Numbered from the stretch's first letter, positions 1-8,433 are shown. The stretch: 64,000 nucleotides of DNA from Pandoraea norimbergensis (GCF_001465545.3 NZ_CP013480.3:3348001-3412000), one strand, 5' to 3'. Notes: generated by a model from the sequence alone, not told the origin. Translations and numbers: made by a program.

Positions 1-9
1 AGGACGGCC

Positions 10-915
10 ATGGCCAAGATTGTCCTGAAGATCGACGTCGACACCCTGCGCGGCACCCGCGAAGGCGTGCCCAACCTGCTCGCCGCGCTGGCAGAGCATC
101 AGGCGCAGGCCACCTTCTTGTTCAGCCTAGGGCCAGACCATACCGGCTGGGCGCTCAAACGCGTCTTCCGTCCCGGCTTTCTGAAGAAGGTGTCGCGCAC
201 GTCGGTGGTTGAACATTACGGCTTCAAGACACTGATGTACGGCACGCTGCTGCCCGGGCCCGATATCGGCCTGCGCGCGGCCGACGTCATGCGCACCGTG
301 CAGACCGCCGGCCACGAGACCGGCATTCACACGTGGGACCACACGTACTGGCAAGACAATGTGCGCGGACGTGACGCCGATTGGACGCAACGCCAGATGT
401 CGCAAGCCTATGCCCGCTTCGGCCAGATCTTCGGCGCACCGCCGGTGACGCACGGCGCGGCCGGCTGGCAGATGAACAGCCACGCGTTTCGCCAGATCGA
501 TGCCTGGGGCATGAAGTATTCGTCCGACGGGCGCGGCCACGCACCGCATTACCCAATCGTCGACGGCGTGCGCCTGAACCACGTGCAGATGCCCACGACG
601 CTGCCGACGGTCGACGAACTGCTCGGCGTCGATGACCGCGACGCGAATGCCGTGGCCGAACACCTGCTTGCCCTGACTCGCGATCCGGCGCAAGATCACG
701 TGTTCACGCTGCACGCGGAACTTGAAGGTCAGAAGCTTGCCCCACTGTTCCGCCAAGTGCTGGCCGGATGGCGTCGCCAGGGGCATGATCTGGTGACCAT
801 GGGTCAGTACTACGAGACGCTCGATCTCGCCAGCCTGCCGGCACGTCCGGTGGTGTGGGGCGAAGTTCAGGGCCGCTCGGGCGACTTGATTCTCGAGGGC
901 CAGGCAGCCGCCTGA
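10..915 (+). CDS. arnD: 4-deoxy-4-formamido-L-arabinose-phosphoundecaprenol deformylase
   Basis: This 301-residue protein matches ArnD throughout, from the start (KIDVDTLRGTREGVP) to the end, and is close to the E. coli length of 296. ArnD belongs to the NodB-type polysaccharide deacetylases. It removes the formyl group from undecaprenyl-linked formyl-aminoarabinose on the inner membrane, a step in adding L-Ara4N to lipid A, which gives polymyxin resistance. The metal site is visible as D9/D11 and the H107-W-D-H111 cluster (HTWDH). The gene starts ten bases into the window, so its upstream operon partners (arnA, arnC, arnT and others) are not seen. Identification is firm. Confidence 0.93.
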   Translation: MAKIVLKIDVDTLRGTREGVPNLLAALAEHQAQATFLFSLGPDHTGWALKRVFRPGFLKKVSRTSVVEHYGFKTLMYGTLLPGPDIGLRAADVMRTVQTAGHETGIHTWDHTYWQDNVRGRDADWTQRQMSQAYARFGQIFGAPPVTHGAAGWQMNSHAFRQIDAWGMKYSSDGRGHAPHYPIVDGVRLNHVQMPTTLPTVDELLGVDDRDANAVAEHLLALTRDPAQDHVFTLHAELEGQKLAPLFRQVLAGWRRQGHDLVTMGQYYETLDLASLPARPVVWGEVQGRSGDLILEGQAAA

Positions 916-991
916 ACCCGCTTTCTCCCGATCCCTCAGATTCCCCAGATTCCCTTTTCCGGCCGTGAACGGCCACCCCAAGGAGACCAAC

Positions 992-1453
992 GTGACGGTA
1001 GCCATCGACACTCTCGTGCCTGACTTCACCGCACCGGCCACTGGCGGCGACTTCTCGCTCAAGGCCCATCGTGGCCAGAAGGTCGTGATCTATTTCTATC
1101 CGAAGGACAACACGCCCGGCTGCACCACCGAGGGCATGAACTTCCGCGATAGCTATGCTGAATTTCAGGCGGCCGGTGCGCAGATCGTCGGCGTGTCGCG
1201 CGACAGCCTGCGCTCGCATGAGAACTTCCAGCGCAAGCTCGAACTGCCCTTCCCGCTGATCTCCGATGGCGACGAAGCGGTGTGCAAGTTGTTCGGTGTC
1301 ATCAAGCTGAAAAAACTGTATGGCAAAGAACATATGGGGATCGAGCGCAGTACGTTCGTGATCGACGAAAAAGGTGTGCTGCGTCTGGAATGGCGTGGCG
1401 TGCGCGTGCCGGACCACGTCAGCGATGTGCTCGCTGCCGTCAAGGCACTCTGA
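992..1453 (+). CDS. bcp: Thioredoxin-dependent peroxiredoxin, Bcp/PrxQ family
   Basis: A 153-residue peroxiredoxin that reduces hydroperoxides using a catalytic cysteine. The peroxidatic site is TPGCTTEG with C44, preceded by the typical YFYPKDN strand. Many Bcp proteins carry a resolving cysteine five residues after the first; here that position is not Cys (TPGCTTEGMN), so this looks like a one-Cys version, or one resolved elsewhere (another Cys lies in DEAVCKLFG). I chose the GTG at 992 because AAGGAGA lies just before it; an upstream GTG at 965 has no such site. It lies about 75 bases after arnD on the same strand. Confidence 0.9.
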   Translation: MTVAIDTLVPDFTAPATGGDFSLKAHRGQKVVIYFYPKDNTPGCTTEGMNFRDSYAEFQAAGAQIVGVSRDSLRSHENFQRKLELPFPLISDGDEAVCKLFGVIKLKKLYGKEHMGIERSTFVIDEKGVLRLEWRGVRVPDHVSDVLAAVKAL

Positions 1454-1649
1454 GGGCGAAAAAACACGTCGGCGTTGCGCCGATGTGGTGTTGCTTCAGT
1501 GTTGACCGAGCGGTGCCGGGCGGTGTCCGGCCGACCTGAGCGTCAGCGTCCGAGCGCTATTCACGCACGTGTTGCCAAAGCGCCGACGACGCCGCCAGTC
1601 AGGTGATTCGACGCTATACAAGCACCGTCAGAGACGTTATAGTCGGTCG

Positions 1650-1749
1650 TAATGATCAAGCGCATTGAACGAGACTATTGCAGGCGTCGCCACGGCGGCG
1701 CCTTCAGCCAAGCCGCCTCTCCGGTGCGTCCGGGCAGGCGGCTTTTTTG
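1650..1749 (+). ncRNA. Candidate small RNA or attenuated leader of the PhoH gene
   Basis: A possible -10 (TATAGT, 1638-1643) lies 17 bases after a weak -35 (TATACA, 1615-1620), which would start an RNA near 1650. The RNA would hold a hairpin (1682-1691 with 1694-1703, one U-G pair) and end in a textbook terminator at 1711-1748. This is either an independent sRNA of about 100 nt or a 5' leader whose terminator limits read-through into the PIN-PhoH gene 70 bases downstream. Only the sequence pattern supports it. Confidence 0.35.
1711..1749 (+). terminator. Rho-independent terminator before the PhoH gene
   Basis: Stem AGCCGCCT (1711-1718) pairs with AGGCGGCT (1736-1743) around a 17-base loop and runs into a T tract at 1743-1748. 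It lies upstream of the next gene rather than directly after bcp. Confidence 0.75.
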
Positions 1750-1818
1750 TTGCCGGGATGTGATGTATTGCGGTCTGTCCCGGCCGAGTAGTGTTGTGTT
1801 TTCTTGAACGGGAAATCT

Positions 1819-3558
1819 ATGCCATTGCCATCGGCGCCGACCAAACCGGGCACGCTGCTTGCCCCGGAACAATTCCCCACTCGCCTCAAACCTTCGCGCA
1901 CGGAGGCCAAGAAACCGATCCCCTCGTCTGAACAACATGCACTGGGCGAATCGTCTGGTGCGGCTGGTACGGCCGAATTGAAGGTCGTCCCCACGACGTC
2001 ACCCGTGGCGCAGACTGCACCTCAGTCGCCACCCGCTGTTGCACGCTCGCCGCGTTCGGCACCTGTGGCCGACCCGTCAGGCGCGAATACGCCGCTCAAG
2101 GCGGTGAAGGCGCCCGCACCGACCAACGGCGCGAAACGCGCGCGCGTGAAAGACCTGGAACCGGCCAAGCTCTTCGTGCTCGACACGAATGTGCTCATGC
2201 ACGACCCGAGCAGCCTGTTCCGCTTTGAAGAGCACGACGTCTATCTGCCGATGATGACGTTGGAAGAGCTCGACAATCACAAGAAGGGCATGTCGGAAGT
2301 GGCGCGCAATGCGCGTCAGGTGAGCCGCACGCTCGACGGGCTGGTCGCTGAAAGCGGCACAAAGTCGATGTCCGAGGGCATTCCGCTCTCGCGCCTTGGC
2401 AACAAGGACGCTACGGGCCGCCTGTACTTCCAGACCGACCTGCCCGAACCGCCGCCGCTCGAAGGGCTGCCGCAGGGCAAGGCCGACAATCAGATTCTGG
2501 GCGTCGTACGTGCCTTGCAGGACAAGTTCCGCGATCGTCAGGTCGTGCTGGTGTCGAAAGACATCAACATGCGCGTCAAGGCGCATGCACTCGGTCTGCC
2601 GGCGGAGGACTACTTCAACGACAAGGTGCTCGAGGACAGCGATCTGCTCTACTCGGGCGTGATGTCCCTGCCGCCGGACTTCTGGACGAAGCACGGCAAG
2701 GGCATGGAAAGCTGGCAGGACAACCGCACCGGCACCACGTTCTATCGCATCACCGGGCCGTCGTGCACGAGCTTCCTCATCAACCAGTTCGTGTATCTCG
2801 AGACGAATAACGGCGAAGCGCCGTTCTACGCTCAGGTACGCGAGATCAACGGCAAGACGGCGTTGTTGCAGACGCTGCGCGACTACGGTCACCACAAGAA
2901 CAATGTGTGGGGCATCACGGCGCGCAACCGCGAGCAGAACTTTGCGCTGAACCTGCTGATGAATCCGGAAATCGACTTCATCACGCTGCTGGGTCAGGCG
3001 GGTACAGGCAAGACGCTGTTGGCGCTGGCGGCCGGTCTGGCGCAGACGCTCGACGAGAAGCGCTACAACGAGATCATCATCACGCGCGCGACCGTGCCCG
3101 TCGGTGAAGATATCGGCTTCCTGCCGGGCACTGAGGAAGAGAAGATGCAACCGTGGATGGGTGCATTCGACGACAACCTCGAAGTGCTGCAAAAGACCGA
3201 CGACTCTGCTGGTGAATGGGGCCGCGCGGCCACGCAGGAACTGATTCGCTCGCGACTCAAGGTCAAGAGCATGAACTTCATGCGCGGCCGCACGTTCGTG
3301 AACAAGTTCGTCATCATCGATGAGGCGCAGAATCTGACGCCGAAGCAGATGAAGACGCTTGTGACGCGCGCGGGCCCGGGTACCAAGCTGATCTGTCTGG
3401 GCAACATCGCACAGATCGACACGCCGTATCTGACCGAAGGCAGCTCCGGGCTGACCTACGTCGTGGATCGCTTCAAGGGCTGGGGTCACAGTGGTCACGT
3501 GACGCTCGCTCGCGGTGAGCGTTCGCGCCTGGCCGATTACGCAGCGGAAATCTTGTAA
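1819..3558 (+). CDS. PIN domain-PhoH family ATPase
   Basis: A 579-residue two-domain protein. After a Pro/Ala-rich leader of about 110 residues comes a PIN nuclease domain (KLFVLDTNVLMHDP, then LVSKDINMRVKA with acidic residues). The PhoH ATPase follows, with Walker A GQAGTGKT near residue 391 and Walker B FVIIDEAQN near 497. This is the YlaK/PhoH2 class, thought to couple RNA unwinding to RNA cleavage. The ATG at 1819 is preferred over the upstream TTG at 1804. A strong terminator follows the stop. The family call is firm; the cellular target is unknown. The long low-complexity leader is unusual but common in GC-rich relatives. Confidence 0.9.
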   Translation: MPLPSAPTKPGTLLAPEQFPTRLKPSRTEAKKPIPSSEQHALGESSGAAGTAELKVVPTTSPVAQTAPQSPPAVARSPRSAPVADPSGANTPLKAVKAPAPTNGAKRARVKDLEPAKLFVLDTNVLMHDPSSLFRFEEHDVYLPMMTLEELDNHKKGMSEVARNARQVSRTLDGLVAESGTKSMSEGIPLSRLGNKDATGRLYFQTDLPEPPPLEGLPQGKADNQILGVVRALQDKFRDRQVVLVSKDINMRVKAHALGLPAEDYFNDKVLEDSDLLYSGVMSLPPDFWTKHGKGMESWQDNRTGTTFYRITGPSCTSFLINQFVYLETNNGEAPFYAQVREINGKTALLQTLRDYGHHKNNVWGITARNREQNFALNLLMNPEIDFITLLGQAGTGKTLLALAAGLAQTLDEKRYNEIIITRATVPVGEDIGFLPGTEEEKMQPWMGAFDDNLEVLQKTDDSAGEWGRAATQELIRSRLKVKSMNFMRGRTFVNKFVIIDEAQNLTPKQMKTLVTRAGPGTKLICLGNIAQIDTPYLTEGSSGLTYVVDRFKGWGHSGHVTLARGERSRLADYAAEIL

Positions 3559-3584
3559 CGCTGGCGAAGCTTCACTCGCAGACG

Positions 3585-3609
3585 ACGGCGCCTTCGGGCG
3601 CCGTTTTTT
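3585..3609 (+). terminator. Rho-independent terminator after the PIN-PhoH gene
   Basis: Perfect eight-pair stem ACGGCGCC/GGCGCCGT with a TTCG tetraloop, followed by six T residues, 26 bases after the stop codon. Confidence 0.92.
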
Positions 3610-3797
3610 ATGTGTGTTGAAACGATGCCGAATGCGCCATCACCTCAGCCATTCCCGCAGTCGAGTCGCAGCATTCATGACGTTGCGCTGACAAAATCGC
3701 GCTGGAATTGCCTGTTTTGTGACCTCGACGCCACAAAAAGTCCGGATTTCGGCACTTATGCGATGCATTCGCCCGGTAAGCGTCGTAAACTCGGCGC

Positions 3798-4640
3798 ATG
3801 CGAATCCAGCGCCCCTTCCGCATTCATCGCTCCACCGCCGCACACCCGGCATTGCCGCGTGCGCATACGCTGCCGTCACTGGCGTGGTTGTCGGGACGTT
3901 GCGTCGCCGCGCTGGCCGTCACCGTACTGGTCGCGGCGTGCTCCTCCGGCCCCAGCGTTCGCCAAGGCAGCAACGCCAATTTCGGCAACCGCACGATGGG
4001 CCCCGAGCGTAGCGCCGGGCAGGAAGAAATCACGATCGAGGCGATGAGCCTCGTCGGCATTCCTTACCGTTACGGCGGCAATACGCCGGATTCCGGTTTC
4101 GATTGCAGCGGTCTGGTTCGTTATGTGGTGGCGCGCGCCGCCGGTGTGAACCTGCCGCGTACAACCGCCGACATGAGCAGCATCGGCACGCCGCTCGAAC
4201 GAGACGATCTCGCCTCCGGCGACCTCATCTTCTTCAATACGACGGGACGCGCCCACTCGCACGTGGGCATCTATGTCGGTCAGGGGAAATTCGTGCACGC
4301 GCCGAATACGGGCGGGACGGTACGGCTGGAAAGCCTGTACATCCCGTACTGGGCGCGCCGCATCGATGGCGTTCGGCGCGTGGCGGCCAACAAAGCACCG
4401 GCGGGCAATACGACTTACGTGAACCGTACCGCACCGGATACGGTGGCAGCACAGACGCCGGCAGCCGCACCGTTGCCCACGGTCCCGATGAACACCACAC
4501 CGAACCGGCCGCTGACCTCAGCAACGCCCTCGCCGCTCGAAACACCGCAAGTGGCACCGCCGAACCGCACGGCCAATCTGGCCCCGCCGCCCGCTCAAGA
4601 CGACGATCCCATCGCCCGCTTCGCCAACAGCTCGATGTAA
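3798..4640 (+). CDS. NlpC/P60 (C40) cell-wall hydrolase, probable lipoprotein
   Basis: A 280-residue protein with an N-terminal hydrophobic segment ending in a lipobox (LVAAC, Cys48), so it is probably anchored in a membrane as a lipoprotein. The catalytic NlpC/P60 domain spans about residues 76-180: Cys103 in FDCSGL, His155 in HSHVGIYVG, and His167. These enzymes cleave D-glutamyl-diaminopimelate peptide bonds in peptidoglycan. The last 100 residues are a Pro/Thr/Ala-rich tail with no recognisable domain. The start gives 27 residues of basic leader before the hydrophobic part; a later start is possible. It stands alone as a transcription unit. Confidence 0.88.
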   Translation: MRIQRPFRIHRSTAAHPALPRAHTLPSLAWLSGRCVAALAVTVLVAACSSGPSVRQGSNANFGNRTMGPERSAGQEEITIEAMSLVGIPYRYGGNTPDSGFDCSGLVRYVVARAAGVNLPRTTADMSSIGTPLERDDLASGDLIFFNTTGRAHSHVGIYVGQGKFVHAPNTGGTVRLESLYIPYWARRIDGVRRVAANKAPAGNTTYVNRTAPDTVAAQTPAAAPLPTVPMNTTPNRPLTSATPSPLETPQVAPPNRTANLAPPPAQDDDPIARFANSSM

Positions 4641-4690
4641 CGACTTCCGGCCGACGAGGTATTGCACCCCGTTTGGCCTGTCTTGTTAGA

Positions 4691-4798
4691 TCAGTGCAAA
4701 TGCGAAAGCAGCGTTGCGGCGCCACCGACGTTAATGGCGACGCCCATCAGGGTAGCCAGCGGGCGAATACGCAGCGAACGTTGAATCATCGTGGTCAT
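4691..4798 (-). CDS. Small hydrophobic protein, 35 residues
   Basis: A 35-residue ORF too short for most gene callers, beginning MTTMIQRSLRIRPLATL and ending in LLSHLH. It has a perfect Shine-Dalgarno (AAGGAGG, complement of 4804-4810) at good spacing. The protein is a short basic head followed by an apolar stretch that could sit in the membrane. Upstream lies an AT-rich inverted repeat with Fur-box character and a possible promoter, so iron control is plausible. It is in the same direction as pit but separated from it by a terminator. Function unknown; the ribosome site and regulatory region are the main evidence that it is real. Confidence 0.6.
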   Translation of the reverse strand: MTTMIQRSLRIRPLATLMGVAINVGGAATLLSHLH

Positions 4799-4835
4799 GT
4801 TGGCCTCCTTCGTTGGGCAATAAAACACTATGAGC

Positions 4836-4876
4836 AAATAATAATCAATTGCAATTAGCTATTGAAATTGATTATC
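4836..4876 (-). promoter_or_regulatory. Fur-like AT-rich inverted repeat and promoter of the small ORF
   Basis: ATAATCAATT (4841-4850) and AATTGATTAT (4866-4875) form a perfect ten-base inverted repeat in an AT-rich patch of otherwise GC-rich DNA. On the minus strand a TTGCAA -35-like hexamer lies 16 bases from CATAGT, so the repeat covers the likely promoter of the 35-residue ORF. The base pattern resembles Fur boxes, but it is not a close match to the 19-base consensus. Confidence 0.45.
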
Positions 4877-4931
4877 GCGATGAGGCCGATAGGCCATCGC
4901 AATGCCAACCACGTCACGCACGACGGGCAAC

Positions 4932-4957
4932 AAAAAAGCGGCCGAAGCCGCTTTTTT
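4932..4957 (-). terminator. Bidirectional terminator downstream of pit
   Basis: AAAAAAGCGG and CCGCTTTTTT flank a short loop, giving an A-stem-T structure that works on either strand. It lies 20 bases past the pit stop codon. Confidence 0.85.
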
Positions 4958-4975
4958 GTTTTGCAGGAACTGACC

Positions 4976-5986
4976 TTACAGGATCTGCTTGCCGACCCAC
5001 CAGGCGATGGCGGCAATGAATGCCGACGCCGGAATGGTGAGCACCCAAGCCCACACGATGTTACCTGCCACACCCCAGCGCACGGCCGAGAGCTTACGCG
5101 TGGCGCCGACACCGACGATGGCGCCGGTAATCGTGTGCGTCGTCGAGACCGGCACGCCGAGCCACGACGCGAAGAACAGCGTGAACGCCCCGCCCGTCTC
5201 GGCGCAGAAGCCGCCGACCGGTTTGAGCTTCGTGATCTTCTGACCCATCGTGCGCACGATACGCCAGCCGCCGAACATCGTTCCCAGACCGATGGCCAGA
5301 TAGCAGCCGACGATCACCCACAGGGGCGGTTCAGCCGCTTCTTGCGGCCACATGCCCGCAGCGATCAACAGCATCCAGATAATGCCGATGGTCTTCTGCG
5401 CATCGTTACCGCCGTGCCCGAGGCTATACATCCCGGCCGAAACCAGTTGCAGGCGACGGAACCAGCGGTCGACCCGTGCCGGTGGCGTTCGGAAGAACAG
5501 CCACGACACCAGCAGCATGAAGAACGAGCCAAGCACGAAGCCGAGCAGCGGCGACACGAAAATAAACGCGACGGTTTGCAGCAGGCCGCTCGCGACGAGC
5601 GAACCCGTACCCGCCTTGGCCACTGCCGCACCGACCAGACCACCGATCAGGGCGTGCGAGGAGCTCGACGGAATGCCGTAGTACCAGGTAATGATGTTCC
5701 AGGCGATCGCCCCGACCAGTGCACCGAAGATCACATAGTGATCGACGATCTCCGGGTGGACCGTGCCCTTACCCACCGTCGCCGCGACTTTCAGGTGAAA
5801 GACGAACAGCGCGATGATGTTGAACATGGCGGCAAAAGCCACCGCCTGATGCGGCTTCAACACGCCCGTCGAGACCACCGTAGCGATCGAGTTGGCGGCG
5901 TCGTGGAAGCCGTTCATGAAGTCGAACAGAAGCGCCAGCGCGACCAATAGTCCGACCAGCCAGAGGCTGATGTGAAGCGTTGCCAT
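4976..5986 (-). CDS. pit: Low-affinity inorganic phosphate transporter, PiT family
   Basis: A 336-residue integral membrane protein with about ten hydrophobic helices and both PiT signature repeats: FMNGFHDAANSIATVVSTG near the N-terminus, and SLGHGGNDAQKTIGI with VPVSTTHTITGAIVG in the second half. It moves phosphate with H+ or Na+ across the inner membrane. Start chosen at the ATG at 5986, preceded by a GGAGA site; longer in-frame forms read back into the neighbouring gene. It lies 13 bases after the DUF47/PhoU-like gene and is very likely cotranscribed with it, a standard pair. Confidence 0.93.
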   Translation of the reverse strand: MATLHISLWLVGLLVALALLFDFMNGFHDAANSIATVVSTGVLKPHQAVAFAAMFNIIALFVFHLKVAATVGKGTVHPEIVDHYVIFGALVGAIAWNIITWYYGIPSSSSHALIGGLVGAAVAKAGTGSLVASGLLQTVAFIFVSPLLGFVLGSFFMLLVSWLFFRTPPARVDRWFRRLQLVSAGMYSLGHGGNDAQKTIGIIWMLLIAAGMWPQEAAEPPLWVIVGCYLAIGLGTMFGGWRIVRTMGQKITKLKPVGGFCAETGGAFTLFFASWLGVPVSTTHTITGAIVGVGATRKLSAVRWGVAGNIVWAWVLTIPASAFIAAIAWWVGKQIL

Positions 5987-5999
5987 CAATCGTCTCCGC

Positions 6000-6626
6000 T
6001 CAGGCGTTTTCCAACACAATGCCTTCGATGATGTTGGCAACGTCTTCGCACTTGTCGGTCACCGACTCGAGCAATTCCGACACAGCCTTCTGCTTGATCA
6101 GCTCTTTCACATCGGCTTCTTCGCGGAACAGCTTCGAGAGCGAACCGCGCAGCAGGCGGTCGGCTTCCGATTCGAGACCGTCGATTTCTTCGCACAACTT
6201 CAGAATGTCGCGGGCACGATCCATGTCGTTGAGCAGTGCCACGGCGCTTTGCACGCGCTCGCAGCACTTCACGCAGATCTCGCCGAGCTGACGTGCCTCG
6301 GTGGGCACGCTCTTGATGTCGTACATCCAGACGGCCGTCGCCACGTCTTCCATCAGATCCAGGATGTCGTCCATGGTACTGATCAGCTTATGGATCTCAT
6401 CGCGATCAAACGGCGTGATGAACGTCTTGTGCATCAGGTCGATTGTCTCGTGCGTGATGCGATCCGCCTTCTTTTCGCTGTTCTGCACGGCGACGGTACG
6501 GGACTCTGCGTTCGGCAGGTCGTTGAGCATGGCGGCAAGCTCTCGGCTGCCGGCAATCATGCACTCCGCGTGCTGGTTGAACAGGTCAAAGAACTTGCCC
6601 TCGGTGGGCATGAAGCGACCGAACAT
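6000..6626 (-). CDS. PhoU-like DUF47 family phosphate transport regulator
   Basis: A 208-residue all-helical protein of the DUF47 family, related to PhoU. Acidic clusters typical of PhoU metal-binding helices are visible (FDRDEIHKLISTMDDILD; CEEIDGLESEADRL). The family is regularly encoded just before PiT transporters and is thought to modulate their activity. Here the pit start is only 13 bases downstream, which supports the same pairing. Confidence 0.88.
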   Translation of the reverse strand: MFGRFMPTEGKFFDLFNQHAECMIAGSRELAAMLNDLPNAESRTVAVQNSEKKADRITHETIDLMHKTFITPFDRDEIHKLISTMDDILDLMEDVATAVWMYDIKSVPTEARQLGEICVKCCERVQSAVALLNDMDRARDILKLCEEIDGLESEADRLLRGSLSKLFREEADVKELIKQKAVSELLESVTDKCEDVANIIEGIVLENA

Positions 6627-6694
6627 TATTGGGAAACTCCGGGTATTGAGTGGGGACTGGTCGACACAAAAACGTCACATTCTACCCTGTTGCG

Positions 6695-6714
6695 GGCGTG
6701 CGTCACCGCACGCC
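6695..6714 (-). terminator. Hairpin downstream of dnaB, possible terminator
   Basis: Perfect eight-pair stem GGCGTGCG/CGCACGCC with a TCAC loop in the gap between dnaB and the DUF47 gene. There is no T tract on the minus-strand side, so it may stabilise the mRNA end rather than terminate transcription alone. Confidence 0.4.
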
Positions 6715-6739
6715 TTCTCAAACAGGCAGTAATTTCGCG

Positions 6740-8107
6740 TCAGTATTGGGGGCCGGCCAGATTGTCGAACTTGGTGTACGCACCGATGAACGCCAGGCGA
6801 ACCGCACCGATAGGACCATTACGCTGCTTGGCGATGATGATCTCGGCGGTGCCCTTGTCGGGCGTATCGGGGTTATACACTTCGTCGCGATAGATGAACA
6901 GGATGATGTCGGCATCCTGTTCGATGGCGCCCGATTCACGCAGGTCGGACATGACCGGGCGCTTGTTCGGGCGTTGTTCGAGACTTCGGTTGAGCTGCGA
7001 GAGCGCAATCACGGGGACGTTCAGTTCTTTGGCGAGTCCCTTGAGCGAGCGCGAAATTTCGGAAATTTCAGTCGCCCGGTTCTCACCGTTGCCCGAACCG
7101 CTCATGAGCTGCAAGTAATCGATGATGATCAGCCCGAGCTTGCCGCACTGTCGCGCCAGACGGCGCGCACGTGCTCGCAATTCCATCGGGTTGAGCGCAG
7201 GCGTCTCGTCGACGAAAAGCTGCGTCTCGTTCATCTTCTGCATCGCGTGCGTGAGCTTCGGCCAGTCTTCATCGACCAGCTTGCCGGTACGCAACCGATG
7301 CTGATCGAGGCGCCCCACCGAACCCAACATACGCATGGCCAGCTGCGTCCCCGGCATTTCCATCGAGAACACGGCGACAGGCAGCCCTTCTTCCACGGCG
7401 ATATGCTCGCCGATGTTCATCGAGAAGGTCGTCTTACCCATCGACGGGCGACCGGCCACGATGATCAGATCGCCACCGTTGAAGCCAGACGTCATGCGGT
7501 CAAGATCGACGAAGCCGGTCGGAATACCCGTGATGTCACTACCGCCTTCGCGGTGGTACAGCTCGTCGATGCGCTCCACCACTTGCGTGAGCAGCGGTTG
7601 CAGTTCGAGGAAGCCGGTGGCACTGCGCGAGCCTTCTTCGGCGATGGCGAACACTTTCGCCTCGGCCGCGTCGAGCATCTGCCGCACTTCCTTGCCTTGC
7701 GGGTTGAAAGCGTCGGAAGCGATCTCGTCGGCAACCGTCACCAGTTTGCGAAGCACCGCCCGGTCGCGCACGATTTCGGCGTAACGGCGAATGTTCGCCG
7801 CACTCGGCGTGTTTTGTGCGAGGGCGTTCAGGTAAGCCAGACCACCGACGTCTTCGCCTTTGCCTGCACTCGTGAGCGATTCAAAGACGGTGATGACGTC
7901 GGCAGGACGATCGCTCGCGATGAGCCGGCCGATATGCTGATAAATCAGCCGGTGGTCAAAGCGGTAGAAGTCCCATTCGGAAAGAAAGTCGCCGATACGA
8001 TCCCAGGCGCCGTTATCGAGCAGCAACCCGCCGAGCACGGATTGTTCCGCTTCGATGGAGTGCGGCGGCACCTTCAGGGAGTCGAGCTGGGGATCGGGCG
8101 CGTTCAT
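6740..8107 (-). CDS. dnaB: Replicative DNA helicase DnaB
   Basis: A 455-residue hexameric helicase that unwinds DNA ahead of the replication fork. The N-terminal helical domain (SIEAEQSVLGGLLLDN) binds primase and loader. The RecA-like domain carries Walker A GRPSMGKTTF, Walker B LIIIDYLQLM, and the DnaB motif SQLNRSLEQRPNKRP. Start placed at the ATG at 8107 (MNAPDPQ); a second in-frame ATG lies nine bases earlier. No Shine-Dalgarno is visible and a TATAAT box sits seven bases upstream, so the mRNA may be leaderless. It lies downstream of rplI but separated from it by a terminator. Confidence 0.95.
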   Translation of the reverse strand: MNAPDPQLDSLKVPPHSIEAEQSVLGGLLLDNGAWDRIGDFLSEWDFYRFDHRLIYQHIGRLIASDRPADVITVFESLTSAGKGEDVGGLAYLNALAQNTPSAANIRRYAEIVRDRAVLRKLVTVADEIASDAFNPQGKEVRQMLDAAEAKVFAIAEEGSRSATGFLELQPLLTQVVERIDELYHREGGSDITGIPTGFVDLDRMTSGFNGGDLIIVAGRPSMGKTTFSMNIGEHIAVEEGLPVAVFSMEMPGTQLAMRMLGSVGRLDQHRLRTGKLVDEDWPKLTHAMQKMNETQLFVDETPALNPMELRARARRLARQCGKLGLIIIDYLQLMSGSGNGENRATEISEISRSLKGLAKELNVPVIALSQLNRSLEQRPNKRPVMSDLRESGAIEQDADIILFIYRDEVYNPDTPDKGTAEIIIAKQRNGPIGAVRLAFIGAYTKFDNLAGPQY

Positions 8108-8114
8108 GCCGGGC

Positions 8115-8120
8115 ATTATA
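8115..8120 (-). promoter_or_regulatory. dnaB: TATAAT -10 element at the dnaB start
   Basis: A consensus TATAAT on the minus strand ends seven bases before the dnaB ATG at 8107, which would place the transcript start at or next to the start codon. No good -35 is seen at normal spacing. Confidence 0.45.
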
Positions 8121-8367
8121 CCGTGCTCGTGCGATCCGCCATTGTCGCGATCCTGACCGGAAAATTCTCGCTTGCGCGACGATTTTCCCGAACGAGATTT
8201 GTCCAGCAGTTTCCCGGGAGGCAGCATAAGTCGGAGCTATCGAACGTAACGAACGTGGAACGGAACGCGCAACCGGAAGGCGGTCGGCGGGAGCGAGATC
8301 AGACGGGCAATCACAGCAGTGATCTTTGTGCAGCAACGAAAACTGCACGGACAGAACAGACGGACAT

Positions 8368-8399
8368 AAAAAAACGGAAGCCGGCGGACCGGCTTCCGT
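8368..8399 (-). terminator. Terminator of the rpsF-priB-rpsR-rplI operon
   Basis: Eleven-pair stem ACGGAAGCCGG/CCGGCTTCCGT with a CGGA loop; the seven A residues before it read as a U run on the minus strand. It lies 35 bases past the rplI stop and separates rplI from dnaB. Confidence 0.92.
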
Positions 8400-8433
8400 C
8401 TTTTCAACGCGTCGGGAAGCTGACGCGTAATAG

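Larger units (their letters stand above)
1454..1818. other. Non-coding stretch between bcp and the PhoH gene
   Basis: These 365 bases hold no convincing protein gene. The second half contains a promoter-like pair, a GC-rich hairpin and a strong rho-independent terminator, described separately as a candidate small RNA or leader. The first part shows nothing distinctive. Confidence 0.6.
8108..8433. other. Spacer between rplI and dnaB
   Basis: These 326 bases hold the rplI terminator and a TATAAT-type dnaB promoter element next to its start codon. The dnaB frame stays open upstream to 8227, but those residues (Arg/Ser/Lys-rich) do not resemble DnaB. No other gene was seen. Confidence 0.6.
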
